Source: Halopelagius inordinatus (lineage in GTDB: Archaea; Halobacteriota; Halobacteria; Halobacteriales; Haloferacaceae). Taken from it: DNA of 64,000 nucleotides. Position numbers and translations under genes: made by a program. Shown piece by piece: positions 7,896 through 15,616 of this stretch (its first letter is position 1; every line of letters begins with the position of its first letter). Location: positions 718,881-782,880 of the forward strand of contig NZ_FOOQ01000002.1 of the NCBI RefSeq assembly GCF_900113245.1. Direction: 5' to 3'. The notes under the pieces are model-generated. The model saw only the letters and a program-made list of their open reading frames with translations. It had not been told where the DNA came from and searched no databases.

Positions 7896-9038
7896 ATGCG
7901 ACGAGACGGCGGGCGTCTGCGCCTCACGCGTCGGTCGCTCCTCGCGTCGGTCTCGGGGGTCGGGACTGCGGCCGTGGCCGGATGCAACGAGTCGAGCGAG
8001 GAACGGTCGACGCCGACGACGGGCCGGAGATCCGAGACGACGCTGGTCGAACCGTCCCGAACGACGAACGCGGGCGGGGAGGCCTCGTCCAGACTCGACC
8101 AGCGACTGTCCGTCGGGAATCCGACCCCCGACGAGACGTATCTCACCGTCGTCGTCGAAGCGCCGGGCGGGGCGAGCGACGGACCGGAGACCGGGGAGAC
8201 GCCGTTCGTCCGGAGTTTCGACCTGTTCCCCGGCGAACGGAGGCATTTCGATCTGACTCTCGACTCCGCGGAGGCGTACGGCGTCGTCGTCGAACCCGCC
8301 GAGAGTCCGCGAGAGACGTTCGAGTGGAGCATCGACGAACGACTCGACGGACTGTCGGTGACGCTCGGCCCCGACGGCGCGTCGTTCTGGCGAACTGTTC
8401 GCTGCAGGGCCGACTGCTCGCTCTCGACGTCGGAGACGGCGGCCGACTCGCCTCTCCTGGGCGACGGTCGCGGCCGGTGGTACGCGGCGGCGAGCGTCGC
8501 GGTGCAGAACGCCGCGGCGGCGGCGACGGACGTGGCGGTGAGCGTCTCGCTCGGCGGGGAGACGGTGCTCGACGCATCGTACGAACTGCCCGAACGGACG
8601 CGGGTCGAACTGCCGGTGACGTTCCGTTCCGGGGCGTACTCCGTCGGCGTGGAACACGGCGGCGGGGAGACGGTGACCGACTGGCGCGTGCCGGAACAAC
8701 CGACGCTCGTGGTCACGCTTCCGGCCGCGACGGTGGGGTGCGGTCCGGCCAACAGCGAACTCGTCCTCGTCAACGCGGACGACGTCGACCACGAGATGAA
8801 CGTCGGCGTCTACTCGCCCGACGAGGACGAGCAACTGTTCGACGCTAGCACGACGCTCGAACCGAACGACCGGCGGAGCGTCTCGCCCGTCAGCGCCTCG
8901 GGACAGTACCGCCTGCGAGTGGCGGTGGACGACGGTGACCCCTCTTGGACCGACTGGTGGTCGTGTCCCCCGCACGGACCCCTGACCGTCGTCGTCGACG
9001 CCACGGGCGACGTATCAGTCTCGTCGTCGCGACGCTAA
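7896..9038 (+). CDS. Tat lipoprotein, member 2 of a three-gene tandem family
   Basis: A 380-residue paralogue of its neighbours from ATG 7896; the frame is open to a GTG at 7836 created by the preceding duplication. The twin-arginine signal RLTRRSLLASVSGVGTAAV leads to lipobox VAGC with Cys30. Shared motifs are YLTVVVEAPGG, VRCRADC and LDASYELPERTRVELPV. It has two further Cys sites near the end (TVGCGPANSE and WWSCPPHGP) that member 1 lacks, so it carries an extra C-terminal domain. Unknown function, predicted surface location. Confidence 0.8.
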   Translation: MRRDGGRLRLTRRSLLASVSGVGTAAVAGCNESSEERSTPTTGRRSETTLVEPSRTTNAGGEASSRLDQRLSVGNPTPDETYLTVVVEAPGGASDGPETGETPFVRSFDLFPGERRHFDLTLDSAEAYGVVVEPAESPRETFEWSIDERLDGLSVTLGPDGASFWRTVRCRADCSLSTSETAADSPLLGDGRGRWYAAASVAVQNAAAAATDVAVSVSLGGETVLDASYELPERTRVELPVTFRSGAYSVGVEHGGGETVTDWRVPEQPTLVVTLPAATVGCGPANSELVLVNADDVDHEMNVGVYSPDEDEQLFDASTTLEPNDRRSVSPVSASGQYRLRVAVDDGDPSWTDWWSCPPHGPLTVVVDATGDVSVSSSRR

Positions 9039-9068
9039 CTTTTCCCGCCGACGGCCCGATATCGAGAC

Positions 9069-9952
9069 GTGCGACTCACGCGCAGACGACTCCTCGCGTC
9101 CGTCGTCGGGGAGGTAGCGTCGCCGTCTCGGGGTGCGGAGGCCTCGCGACGCCGGACGACGCGACGACGACGGGGAACGCGGGGCCGAAAGAGGCCGAGT
9201 CGGCCGAGAGAGCGACGGCGGAACCGGAGACTCCGACCGACGGTCCCGTCGAGGACGGCGGCGAGGACGAGGCCCGCGGAGTCCGCGTCTCGAACGAGGG
9301 GCGACCCCGATACGTGACCGTCGTCGTCGAAACGGACGCGGGTGAGACGGTGTTCGCAGAGAGCAGGCGCCTCCCCGCCGACACCGGCAGTCGGTTCCCC
9401 GCGGCGGTCCGACAGTCGGGGCGATACCGCGTCGTCGTCGAGACGGCCGAGGGGGCGCGGACGGCGTTCGAGTGGGACGCGACGGGGCCCGTCGGTGACG
9501 CGGCGGTGAGCGTAACCGACGACGGCGTGACCGCGACGCAACTGGTCAGATGCGCGCCCGACTGCGACCCCCTCTCGCGAGGTGGGACGGCGCGGGGCTA
9601 TCCGAGAGGCGGGTTCGACCCGCGGGGCCGCCGGGCGGACTGCGAGATACGACTCCGAAACGAGACGGACGAGACGCGGTGGTCCTACGTCCGAGTCGGG
9701 CGGACACCGCGGATTCTCGACTACCGGTACCGCATCCCTGCGGCGACGACGATTTCGCTTCCGGTGCCGCAGCACTCGGGCGAGACGCACGTCGTAGTAG
9801 AGACGACAGACGACGAGACGACGTCGCTCGTCTGGCGGATGGAGACCACGCCGCGACTCGTCGTTCGACTCGGCGTCGACGGTCCTTACGGCGTCGACCG
9901 GACGGGCGACTTACGTAACCGCTCGCGGTTACCCCGTCGTAATAACGACTAA
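9069..9952 (+). pseudogene. Tat lipoprotein, member 3, frameshifted in the signal peptide
   Basis: A third paralogue. From GTG 9069 the frame reads MRLTRRRLLASVV, a perfect Tat signal start, then goes out of frame. The continuation, SVAVSGCGG with the lipobox Cys and a Thr-rich linker, is in another frame and runs to TAA 9950-9952. Adding one G to the GGGG run at 9108-9111 restores a continuous signal peptide and lipobox. The mature part is intact and carries RYVTVVVETDAG, VRCAPDC and LDYRYRIPA, like member 1. Either a recent one-base deletion or a sequencing error in a G run. Confidence 0.75.
9915..9932. promoter_or_regulatory. 18-bp inverted repeat upstream of the aldehyde oxidoreductase gene
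   Basis: Arms GTAACCGC and GCGGTTAC flank a two-base centre. The site lies in the last codons of the preceding lipoprotein frame, about 57 bases before the aldehyde oxidoreductase ATG at 9989, where a regulator could bind. No regulator is identified; the site could also be chance within coding sequence. Confidence 0.3.
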
Positions 9953-9988
9953 CAGGGCACAGGTCGTAGTTAACCCTGAATAATAACA

Positions 9989-11929
9989 ATGACAGAATTA
10001 GGTGGATTCCAGGACCACGTGGCGCGAGTGGACCTCTCGACGGGGGACGTGCGCTACGAGGGCATCGACGACGAGGACGCGAAAAAGTACATCGGGGCGC
10101 GAGGGCTCGGCGTCAAGTACGTGTTCGATCAGGGGCCGGAGGTTGACCCGTTGGGGCCGGACAACCTCCTCGCGTTCATGAACGGCCCGCTGACGGGGAC
10201 ACAGGCTCCGATGAGCGGTCGCATCGCCGTCTGTACGAAATCGCCCCTGACGGGGACGGTGACGGACTCGCACCACGGCGGGTGGTCCGGGGCGCGACTC
10301 AAGTGGTCGGGCTTCGACGGCCTCCTGTTCGAGGGGCGGGCGGACGAACCCGTCTACGCCGTCGTCGAAGACGGCGAAGTCGAACTCCACGACGCCTCGC
10401 ATCTGTGGGGGAAAGGCATCCACGAGACGCGAGACCGACTCGAAGAGGACCACGAGGGGTCGTACGGCAAGAACATGAGCATGATGGCCATCGGTCCCGG
10501 CGGCGAGAATCAGGTCCGCTACGCCTGCATCATAAACGAAGACGACAGAGCCTCCGGACGCGGCGGCACGGGCGGCGTCATGGGGTCGAAGAACCTCAAG
10601 GCCATCGTCATCAAGTCGGGAACGAAGATGCCAAAGCCCGCGGACGCCGAGACGTTCACCGAAGGCTACCAGCAGGCGATGCAACTCATCACCGAGTCCG
10701 ACGTCACTGCCCCCAACGAGGGCGGCCTCTCGCTTTACGGTACGAACGTCCTGATGAACCTGACCGAGGAGATGGACGGACTCCCGGTCCGCAACGGGAA
10801 GTTCACCTCCGGTCACAGCGAGGCCGAGGCGATGCCCGACGACGTGAACGTAGACCCGGAGGGCGTCTCCGGGGAGAACGTCCGCGAGAACATCCTCGTT
10901 GACGAACCGACGTGTCACTCCTGTCCGGTCGCCTGTAAGAAAGAGACCGAAGTCACCATCGAACGCAAGGGTGAGGAACTGAACGTCCGCGGCGAGTCCT
11001 ACGAGTACGAGTCGGCGTACGCCCTCGGTCCGAACTCGATGAACGACGACCGCGACAAGATAGCGGTCATGATCGACATGTGCAACGACCTCGGCATCGA
11101 CACCATCGAGGCGGGCAACATGATCGCGATGGCGATGGAGATGACCGAGGAGGGCAAACTCGACGACTTGGGCGAAGGGATAGAGTGGGGCGACGTGGAC
11201 CACATGATGGACGTGATAGAGGACATCGCCCACCGCGAAACCGAACTCGGCGACCTCCTCGCGGAGGGCGCGCGACGCATCGCGGAACGACACGACGCCC
11301 ACGACAACCGGTTGGACGTCAAGGGCCAGACCATCGCCGCCTACGACCCCCGTTGCATGAAGGGGATGGGCATCGGCTACGCCACCTCGAACCGCGGGGC
11401 GTGTCACCTTCGCGGTTACACGCCGTCCGCGGAGATTCTCGGCATCCCGGAGAAAGTCGATCCCTACGAGTGGGAGGGCAAAGGCGAACTGTGCGCCCTC
11501 TTCCAGGACATGCACGCCATCTCCGACAGTTTCGACATCTGCAAGTTCAACGCCTTCGCGGAGGGCATAGAGGAGTACGTCAACCAGTACAACGGCATGA
11601 CCGGCCGTGACGTGACCGAAGACGAACTGATGGAGACGGGCGACCGCATCTACACGCTCGAACGCTACTACAACAACCTCGCGGGCTTCGACGGGTCCGA
11701 CGACTCGCTTCCGAACCGGTTCGTCGAGGGCGACAACGCCATGCCCGGACAGGGGGCCTCCGAGGGCCAACTGTGCGAACTCGACCAGATGAAAGAAGAG
11801 TACTACGAGCGACGCGGGTGGGTCGACGGCGTCGTTCCGGACGAACGCCTCGAAGAACTCGGCATCGACATCGGCCCCGGAACCGGCGTCTCGCGCGGCA
11901 GTGGCGGCGCGACACCCGCGGACGACTGA
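9989..11929 (+). CDS. aor: Aldehyde ferredoxin oxidoreductase (tungsten enzyme)
   Basis: Oxidises aldehydes to carboxylic acids with ferredoxin as electron acceptor, using a tungsten-bispterin centre and one [4Fe-4S] cluster. The 646-residue length is in the family range (about 600). N-terminal pterin-binding blocks include GARGLGVKYVFDQ, PLTGTQAPMSGR and KSPLTGTVTDSHHGG. The cluster ligands fit Cys309, Cys312 and Cys316 (CHSCPVAC) with the late Cys518 (SFDICKF). The sequence does not fix the preferred aldehyde. It lies near a MoaD/SAMP-like gene (13926-14204), which may help make its cofactor. The stop region is duplicated in tandem. Confidence 0.93.
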   Translation: MTELGGFQDHVARVDLSTGDVRYEGIDDEDAKKYIGARGLGVKYVFDQGPEVDPLGPDNLLAFMNGPLTGTQAPMSGRIAVCTKSPLTGTVTDSHHGGWSGARLKWSGFDGLLFEGRADEPVYAVVEDGEVELHDASHLWGKGIHETRDRLEEDHEGSYGKNMSMMAIGPGGENQVRYACIINEDDRASGRGGTGGVMGSKNLKAIVIKSGTKMPKPADAETFTEGYQQAMQLITESDVTAPNEGGLSLYGTNVLMNLTEEMDGLPVRNGKFTSGHSEAEAMPDDVNVDPEGVSGENVRENILVDEPTCHSCPVACKKETEVTIERKGEELNVRGESYEYESAYALGPNSMNDDRDKIAVMIDMCNDLGIDTIEAGNMIAMAMEMTEEGKLDDLGEGIEWGDVDHMMDVIEDIAHRETELGDLLAEGARRIAERHDAHDNRLDVKGQTIAAYDPRCMKGMGIGYATSNRGACHLRGYTPSAEILGIPEKVDPYEWEGKGELCALFQDMHAISDSFDICKFNAFAEGIEEYVNQYNGMTGRDVTEDELMETGDRIYTLERYYNNLAGFDGSDDSLPNRFVEGDNAMPGQGASEGQLCELDQMKEEYYERRGWVDGVVPDERLEELGIDIGPGTGVSRGSGGATPADD

Positions 11930-12036
11930 CCGAGGCGGCGAGGTGGCCGCCACGGACGACTGACCGAGACGGCGGGACGGCCGCCACGGACGACTGACCG
12001 AGACGGCGGGACGGCCGCCACGGACGACTGACCGAC
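11921..12036 (+). repeat. 34-bp tandem repeat over and after the aor stop codon
   Basis: Units start at 11921, 11955, 11989 and 12023. Units two and three are identical, unit one differs at a few bases, and unit four is partial. Each begins GACGACTGACCGA, the last two Asp codons and the TGA of the aldehyde oxidoreductase gene, so the stop context is copied downstream. Full units two and three hold a short inverted repeat, GGCGG and CCGCC around GACGG, that could form a small hairpin in the transcript's 3' end. Confidence 0.92.
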
Positions 12037-12092
12037 TCGCACGGACTTTTTTCGCGCTTTCCCGCTGCTGAGCGTCGCGTCCGGCGACGCCG

Positions 12093-12434
12093 TCAGACGA
12101 CGAACCGCAGAAGCCAAAGCGTCGCCATCCCGACGGAGATGGTGACGAGGATGCTCTCTTTTACGTACCACGTCGCGACGGCGGCGACGACGCCCGCGAC
12201 GAGACGCTCGTTTCCGGGCGTGACGGCGACGGAACCGTCGACGATGACAAGAGAGGGCGCGACGAGGGCGGCGAACACCGCGGGCGGGACATATCGGAGT
12301 GCGCGCATGGCCGGTTCGGGTACCTCGTCGATTCGACCGAACAGGTAGACGAACGACCCCCGGATGGCGAACGTCGCGACGCCGGCGGCGAGGATGACGG
12401 CCCAGATGGAGAGCGGTCCGTACTCCGTCGGCAT
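12093..12434 (-). CDS. azlD: AzlD-type branched-chain amino acid transport subunit
   Basis: A 113-residue protein of about four transmembrane helices matching the AzlD family: AIRGSFVYLFGR early, then a conserved ALRYVPPAVFAALVAP block. AzlD is the small partner of the AzlC permease in branched-chain amino acid export. The azlC gene lies immediately upstream and its stop overlaps this start as ATGA, so the two are co-translated. The substrate is inferred from the bacterial family. Confidence 0.88.
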   Translation of the reverse strand: MPTEYGPLSIWAVILAAGVATFAIRGSFVYLFGRIDEVPEPAMRALRYVPPAVFAALVAPSLVIVDGSVAVTPGNERLVAGVVAAVATWYVKESILVTISVGMATLWLLRFVV

Positions 12435-13168
12435 CAGGACTCCACCTCCGTGGGGTCAGCGTCCGAGACGCCGCCGGTGAGTGTTTCGGTGACCACGCCG
12501 GCGACGACGCCCGCAGCGGCGCCGACCATCAGACCGAGATTGAACGGGAGGGACAGAGCGTCGCCGACGACGGCGACGGACCCTCCGACTGCCGCCGCGG
12601 ACACCGCAGGCGGGTTCGAGACGACGGGAACCAAGAGGCCGAGAAAGACGAGCGGAACGGCGAACTCGAGCCCCCACGAGGCGGGGACGCCCGTCCCGAG
12701 GAGGACGCCCGCGACGGTGCACACCTGCCAGACGCTCCAGATGAAAAACCCCGCGCCGACGAAGTACCGGCGGCGCGCGTCGGAGTCGAGTTCGTCGTTC
12801 GCGTATCGAGCGATAGCGAGAGCGTACGCTTGGTCCGTCAGCACGTACGAACAGAGCGCCTTCCACCGACTGCGGAACGACCGGAAGTACGGGGCGATGG
12901 ACGCCGAGTACATCGACATCCGGAGGTTGATGACGAGTGCCGTGACGAAGACGACGGCGAGTTCGGCGTTTCTGCCGAGGAGGTCGATAGCGGCCAACTG
13001 GGAGGTGCCCGCGAAGACGAAGACGGAGAGTCCCACGGCCTGCGAAAACGTGAGACCGGCCTCGACGGCGGCCACGCCCGAGACGAGACCGAACGGCACG
13101 AGTCCCAACGCTATGGGCGCGGCGTCGCGGACGCCGCGGCGGACCTCCGGCGGGACGGGGAGGGTCAT
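12434..13168 (-). CDS. azlC: AzlC-type branched-chain amino acid permease
   Basis: A 244-residue polytopic membrane protein with the AzlC pattern: VRDAAPIALGLVPFGLVSG at the start, FAGTSQLAAIDLLG in the middle and MYSASIAPYFR after it. It forms the large subunit of an amino acid exporter with the overlapping azlD gene. Starts at ATG 13168. Haloarchaea use such pairs for amino acid efflux, but the substrate here is inferred from the family only. Confidence 0.9.
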   Translation of the reverse strand: MTLPVPPEVRRGVRDAAPIALGLVPFGLVSGVAAVEAGLTFSQAVGLSVFVFAGTSQLAAIDLLGRNAELAVVFVTALVINLRMSMYSASIAPYFRSFRSRWKALCSYVLTDQAYALAIARYANDELDSDARRRYFVGAGFFIWSVWQVCTVAGVLLGTGVPASWGLEFAVPLVFLGLLVPVVSNPPAVSAAAVGGSVAVVGDALSLPFNLGLMVGAAAGVVAGVVTETLTGGVSDADPTEVES

Positions 13169-13255
13169 GGAGTGGTGACTCGACCGCGGTCACACAAACA
13201 GATACCGTTTCGAAGGCGACGCCGCCGCGCCGTCGGGACGTTCTCTCGGCGGGCC

Positions 13256-13645
13256 CTACGTCGAGTCGCGACCGACGACGAGAGCCTCGCGGATTTCGAG
13301 TGCCGTGACGAACTCCTCTCTCCGATCGGTCTTCGACCCGATTCGCCGCAGTTGTTGACCGTGGGCGCGCCTGAGTGCGTCCGCCTCGCGGGACTCCAAG
13401 TCGAGTTCCGCACCCACCTCCGTCCAGAAGTCGGTGGAGACGAGAAAGACGACGCGTTCGCCGTCGTCGTAGACGGTTTCGTAGGCGCGTTCGTACTCGT
13501 CGAGACGAGAAACGAGACGTCGCTGCGCCCGGCGGACGAGTTCGGGGAGTCTGTCGGGAGAGACGCTGGCTTTCGCCCCCGCGAGGACGAGAACGTCGCC
13601 GTCGAGGGGCAGGTCGCCCGACCGCTCTGTGACATCCTCGCTCAC
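13256..13645 (-). CDS. Unknown haloarchaeal protein in the SAMP/MoaD operon
   Basis: A 129-residue acidic/basic mixed soluble protein from GTG 13645. Predicted mostly helical in the middle (residues about 30-60, RLPELVRRAQRRLVSRLDEYERAYE), with a YETVYDDGERVVFLVSTDFW strand pair and a helical C-terminus. No catalytic motif or membrane segment is seen. Its start lies two bases after the stop of the 91-residue gene, so it is the third gene of an operon headed by a MoaD/SAMP-like protein. I do not recognise the family. Confidence 0.75.
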   Translation of the reverse strand: MSEDVTERSGDLPLDGDVLVLAGAKASVSPDRLPELVRRAQRRLVSRLDEYERAYETVYDDGERVVFLVSTDFWTEVGAELDLESREADALRRAHGQQLRRIGSKTDRREEFVTALEIREALVVGRDST

Positions 13646-13647
13646 GA

Positions 13648-13923
13648 TTACCCTCCGGCGCGCATCGCCTTCTGCGAGAAGCGGTCGACGAGTTCGTCCA
13701 GCACCTCGGGGTCGCCCTCGAACGACACTGTCACCTCGGTGAGCGACATCGTCGGTCCGATGGACACCTTCTCGGTGGCGAGCGTCGCCCGCCAGTCGTC
13801 GGCGACGACGGTGTCTTCGTCTGCCTCTCTGCCGCCGAGGTTTCCGAGGTAGTGTCTGGCGAGTCGCTTGGAGATGCCTCGAAACGACTTCTCGCGCGTG
13901 ACCCTCGTCGCGTCGTCGGACAC
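13648..13923 (-). CDS. Small protein with C-terminal diglycine, partner of the MoaD/SAMP gene
   Basis: A 91-residue protein from GTG 13923 that ends ...RAGG, so it has a bare C-terminal Gly-Gly like ubiquitin-fold modifiers and sulfur carriers. The N-terminal half (VTREKSFRGISKRLARHYLGN) is basic and helical; the C-terminal half (MSLTEVTVSFEGDPEVLDELVDRFSQKAM) looks like a strand-helix unit. It lies two bases after the stop of the MoaD-like gene and two before the next start. It is too unlike known beta-grasp proteins to call a modifier on sequence alone. Unknown function. Confidence 0.75.
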   Translation of the reverse strand: MSDDATRVTREKSFRGISKRLARHYLGNLGGREADEDTVVADDWRATLATEKVSIGPTMSLTEVTVSFEGDPEVLDELVDRFSQKAMRAGG

Positions 13924-13925
13924 GG

Positions 13926-14204
13926 CTACCCCCCCGCGACGGGCGGAAACACGCTGAGCGTGTCGCCCGGGTCGAACCGCGTCTCCAACCCGTCTTGGTA
14001 CTCGACGTCTCGTCCGTTCCGGAGCACGTTCACCTGCGAACGGACGCGTCCGTCTTCGAGCAACTGCCCCGAGAGGCCGTCGAACTCCGTTTCGAGAGCG
14101 CGGAGGGCGTCGCCGACGGTGGCGTCCTCGGCGTACTCGCGTTCGATCGTCTTCGACCCGACGGCCTCGCGAAACGTCGCGAAGAACCGTAACTCCACAT
14201 CCAT
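13926..14204 (-). CDS. MoaD/ThiS-family small archaeal modifier protein (SAMP-like)
   Basis: A 92-residue beta-grasp protein from ATG 14204 that ends VFPPVAGG, the diglycine tail activated as a C-terminal adenylate or thiocarboxylate. Family marks are MDVELRFFATFREAVGSKT, DATVGDALRAL and VNVLRNGRDVEY. Such proteins act as MoaD in molybdopterin synthase or as SAMP protein modifiers; from memory the sequence resembles haloarchaeal SAMP3 more than SAMP1 or SAMP2. First gene of a tightly packed three-gene operon. A link to the nearby aldehyde oxidoreductase through the pterin cofactor is plausible but not shown. Confidence 0.88.
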   Translation of the reverse strand: MDVELRFFATFREAVGSKTIEREYAEDATVGDALRALETEFDGLSGQLLEDGRVRSQVNVLRNGRDVEYQDGLETRFDPGDTLSVFPPVAGG

Positions 14205-14252
14205 ACGTGGCGGTATGTCTCTGCGGGCAAAAAGGTGCGCGCCCGCGCGTCG

Positions 14253-14654
14253 TCAGCGCTTTCCGAACCGGATGCCGTCTTCGACGAGGCGGTAGTTTCG
14301 CTCCCGGTCTATGTGTTCTGCCAGCCACTCGTGTTCGTGAATCTGCATGACGAGATCGGCCTGCAGGTTGCGCCACGCGATGGCGTATATCGGCGACTGT
14401 CCCCACGCGCGGAGTTCGGGGACGAACTCGTCGTACGTCTCCATTCGGTCTTCGAGATGTTCGACGAAGTCGACGACGTGACCCGCCGCCTGCGCGTCGC
14501 TTTCGGCGCTCACGAGCAGTTGGTTCAGTCGCGATTCGAGGCCTTCGACTGCTCGCTTCATATCCGCTTTCGCGCTGCCGCCGTCCTCGGGGAGCGAGTC
14601 GAGTATCTGCTGGGGAACGCCCAACGAGAGTTCTCGCTCGGTGTCGTCTACCAT
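14253..14654 (-). CDS. Unknown haloarchaeal helical protein
   Basis: A 133-residue soluble protein from ATG 14654; a longer reading from 14675 uses a weak start. It appears all-helical and acidic, with a region HVVDFVEHLEDRMETYDEF and a Trp/His-rich C-terminal half (AIAWRNLQADLVMQIHEHEWLAEHI). The charged His and Glu positions could bind metal, but no known motif fits. It lies upstream of the MoaD/SAMP operon on the same strand, about 50 bases away. Not recognised. Confidence 0.7.
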   Translation of the reverse strand: MVDDTERELSLGVPQQILDSLPEDGGSAKADMKRAVEGLESRLNQLLVSAESDAQAAGHVVDFVEHLEDRMETYDEFVPELRAWGQSPIYAIAWRNLQADLVMQIHEHEWLAEHIDRERNYRLVEDGIRFGKR

Positions 14655-14811
14655 ATCGGGTAGTCGAACTGCCACCCCAAAAAGTCGCGGGACGACGCCG
14701 TCGCCGCGGCGGCCGAATACGCGTAGCAGATACCGTCAGTAGAGAATCGTCGACGAACCGCGGTGTGGCTGGCGGCGGGCGTCGCAGGCGGACGATGTCG
14801 CCCGACCGAGG

Positions 14812-15108
14812 CTACTCCGTTCGCTCTGTGAGTCGTTCGGCGACGAGTGCGTCGAAGTCGACGCCCTCGGTTCGGTACTTTTCGCGCAGTTCGACCACCG
14901 TTCGGCCCTTCTCGGTTATCTCGTACAGCCCGGAGTTCGGTGCCGGACCGACGCGTTCGACCAGTTCGTAGTCCGCGAGGATCGGGAGGCGCGTGTTGAT
15001 GTACGACCGATTTTTGTCGAGCACGTAAGAGAGGTTGACGGCCGTGTTTCGTCGCCCGTCGGAGAGGGCCTCTAAGATGTCGAAATCCGTAGGCACCGCC
15101 AGCTTCAT
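14812..15108 (-). CDS. Winged-helix DNA-binding protein
   Basis: A 98-residue transcription regulator from ATG 15108. The pattern PTDFDILEALSDGRRNTAVNLSYVL, then NRSYINTRLPILADYELVERVG and a wing GLYEITEKGRTVVEL is the winged-helix fold of haloarchaeal PadR/phage-PhiH1-repressor-like proteins. No sensor domain is present. The gene stands alone between two unknown genes, so its target is unclear. Confidence 0.85.
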   Translation of the reverse strand: MKLAVPTDFDILEALSDGRRNTAVNLSYVLDKNRSYINTRLPILADYELVERVGPAPNSGLYEITEKGRTVVELREKYRTEGVDFDALVAERLTERTE

Positions 15109-15235
15109 ACGGGCAAACAATCCGGGGCCGAGGGTAAATAGACCCTGCTTATCTGAGTGTCATGAACGGCGGTCAAAATCGATGAACGCGGATGAAGGCG
15201 GCCGAAGCGAGAAATTCGAAACGGGTCGAGGACGG

Positions 15236-15514
15236 TCAGTCGACTCGCTCCCGTTCGTCGACGGCGGCGAGTGCGAACTCTAACTCTTCGGCGATGGACT
15301 CGTGTCGGTCGATGGCCTCGCGCAGATGCCGCTTCACCGACGAGAGGTCGGTCGCTCCGTCGTCGCGGTAGTGGACGCGGGCGAGGTACGACTGGAGCGC
15401 TCGGGTCGTCTCCGCGTCCGCCGCCAACAGACTCTGGACTGCGGTCCAATCGAGAGCGTCCACGTCGGGTAGTTCGTCGAGAGCGTCGGAGGAATCGTCC
15501 GAGCGGTCACACAT
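15236..15514 (-). CDS. Small acidic helical protein, unknown function
   Basis: A 92-residue, strongly acidic protein from ATG 15514 with predicted helices over most of its length (AVQSLLAADAETTRALQSYLARV and VKRHLREAIDRHESIAEELEFALAAVDE). It has no membrane segment, Cys or known motif. It lies upstream of the winged-helix gene on the same strand, about 130 bases away. The composition fits a real haloarchaeal protein. Not recognised. Confidence 0.65.
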   Translation of the reverse strand: MCDRSDDSSDALDELPDVDALDWTAVQSLLAADAETTRALQSYLARVHYRDDGATDLSSVKRHLREAIDRHESIAEELEFALAAVDERERVD

Positions 15515-15616
15515 GATGTCATTTCAGAATCTCGTCTGTATTCAACTCGTTGACCTTTCACGCAGAACAGAGTATTTCGAGCGGTAGAACGGCCGGTTTA
15601 ATCTCGAAAACGACCC

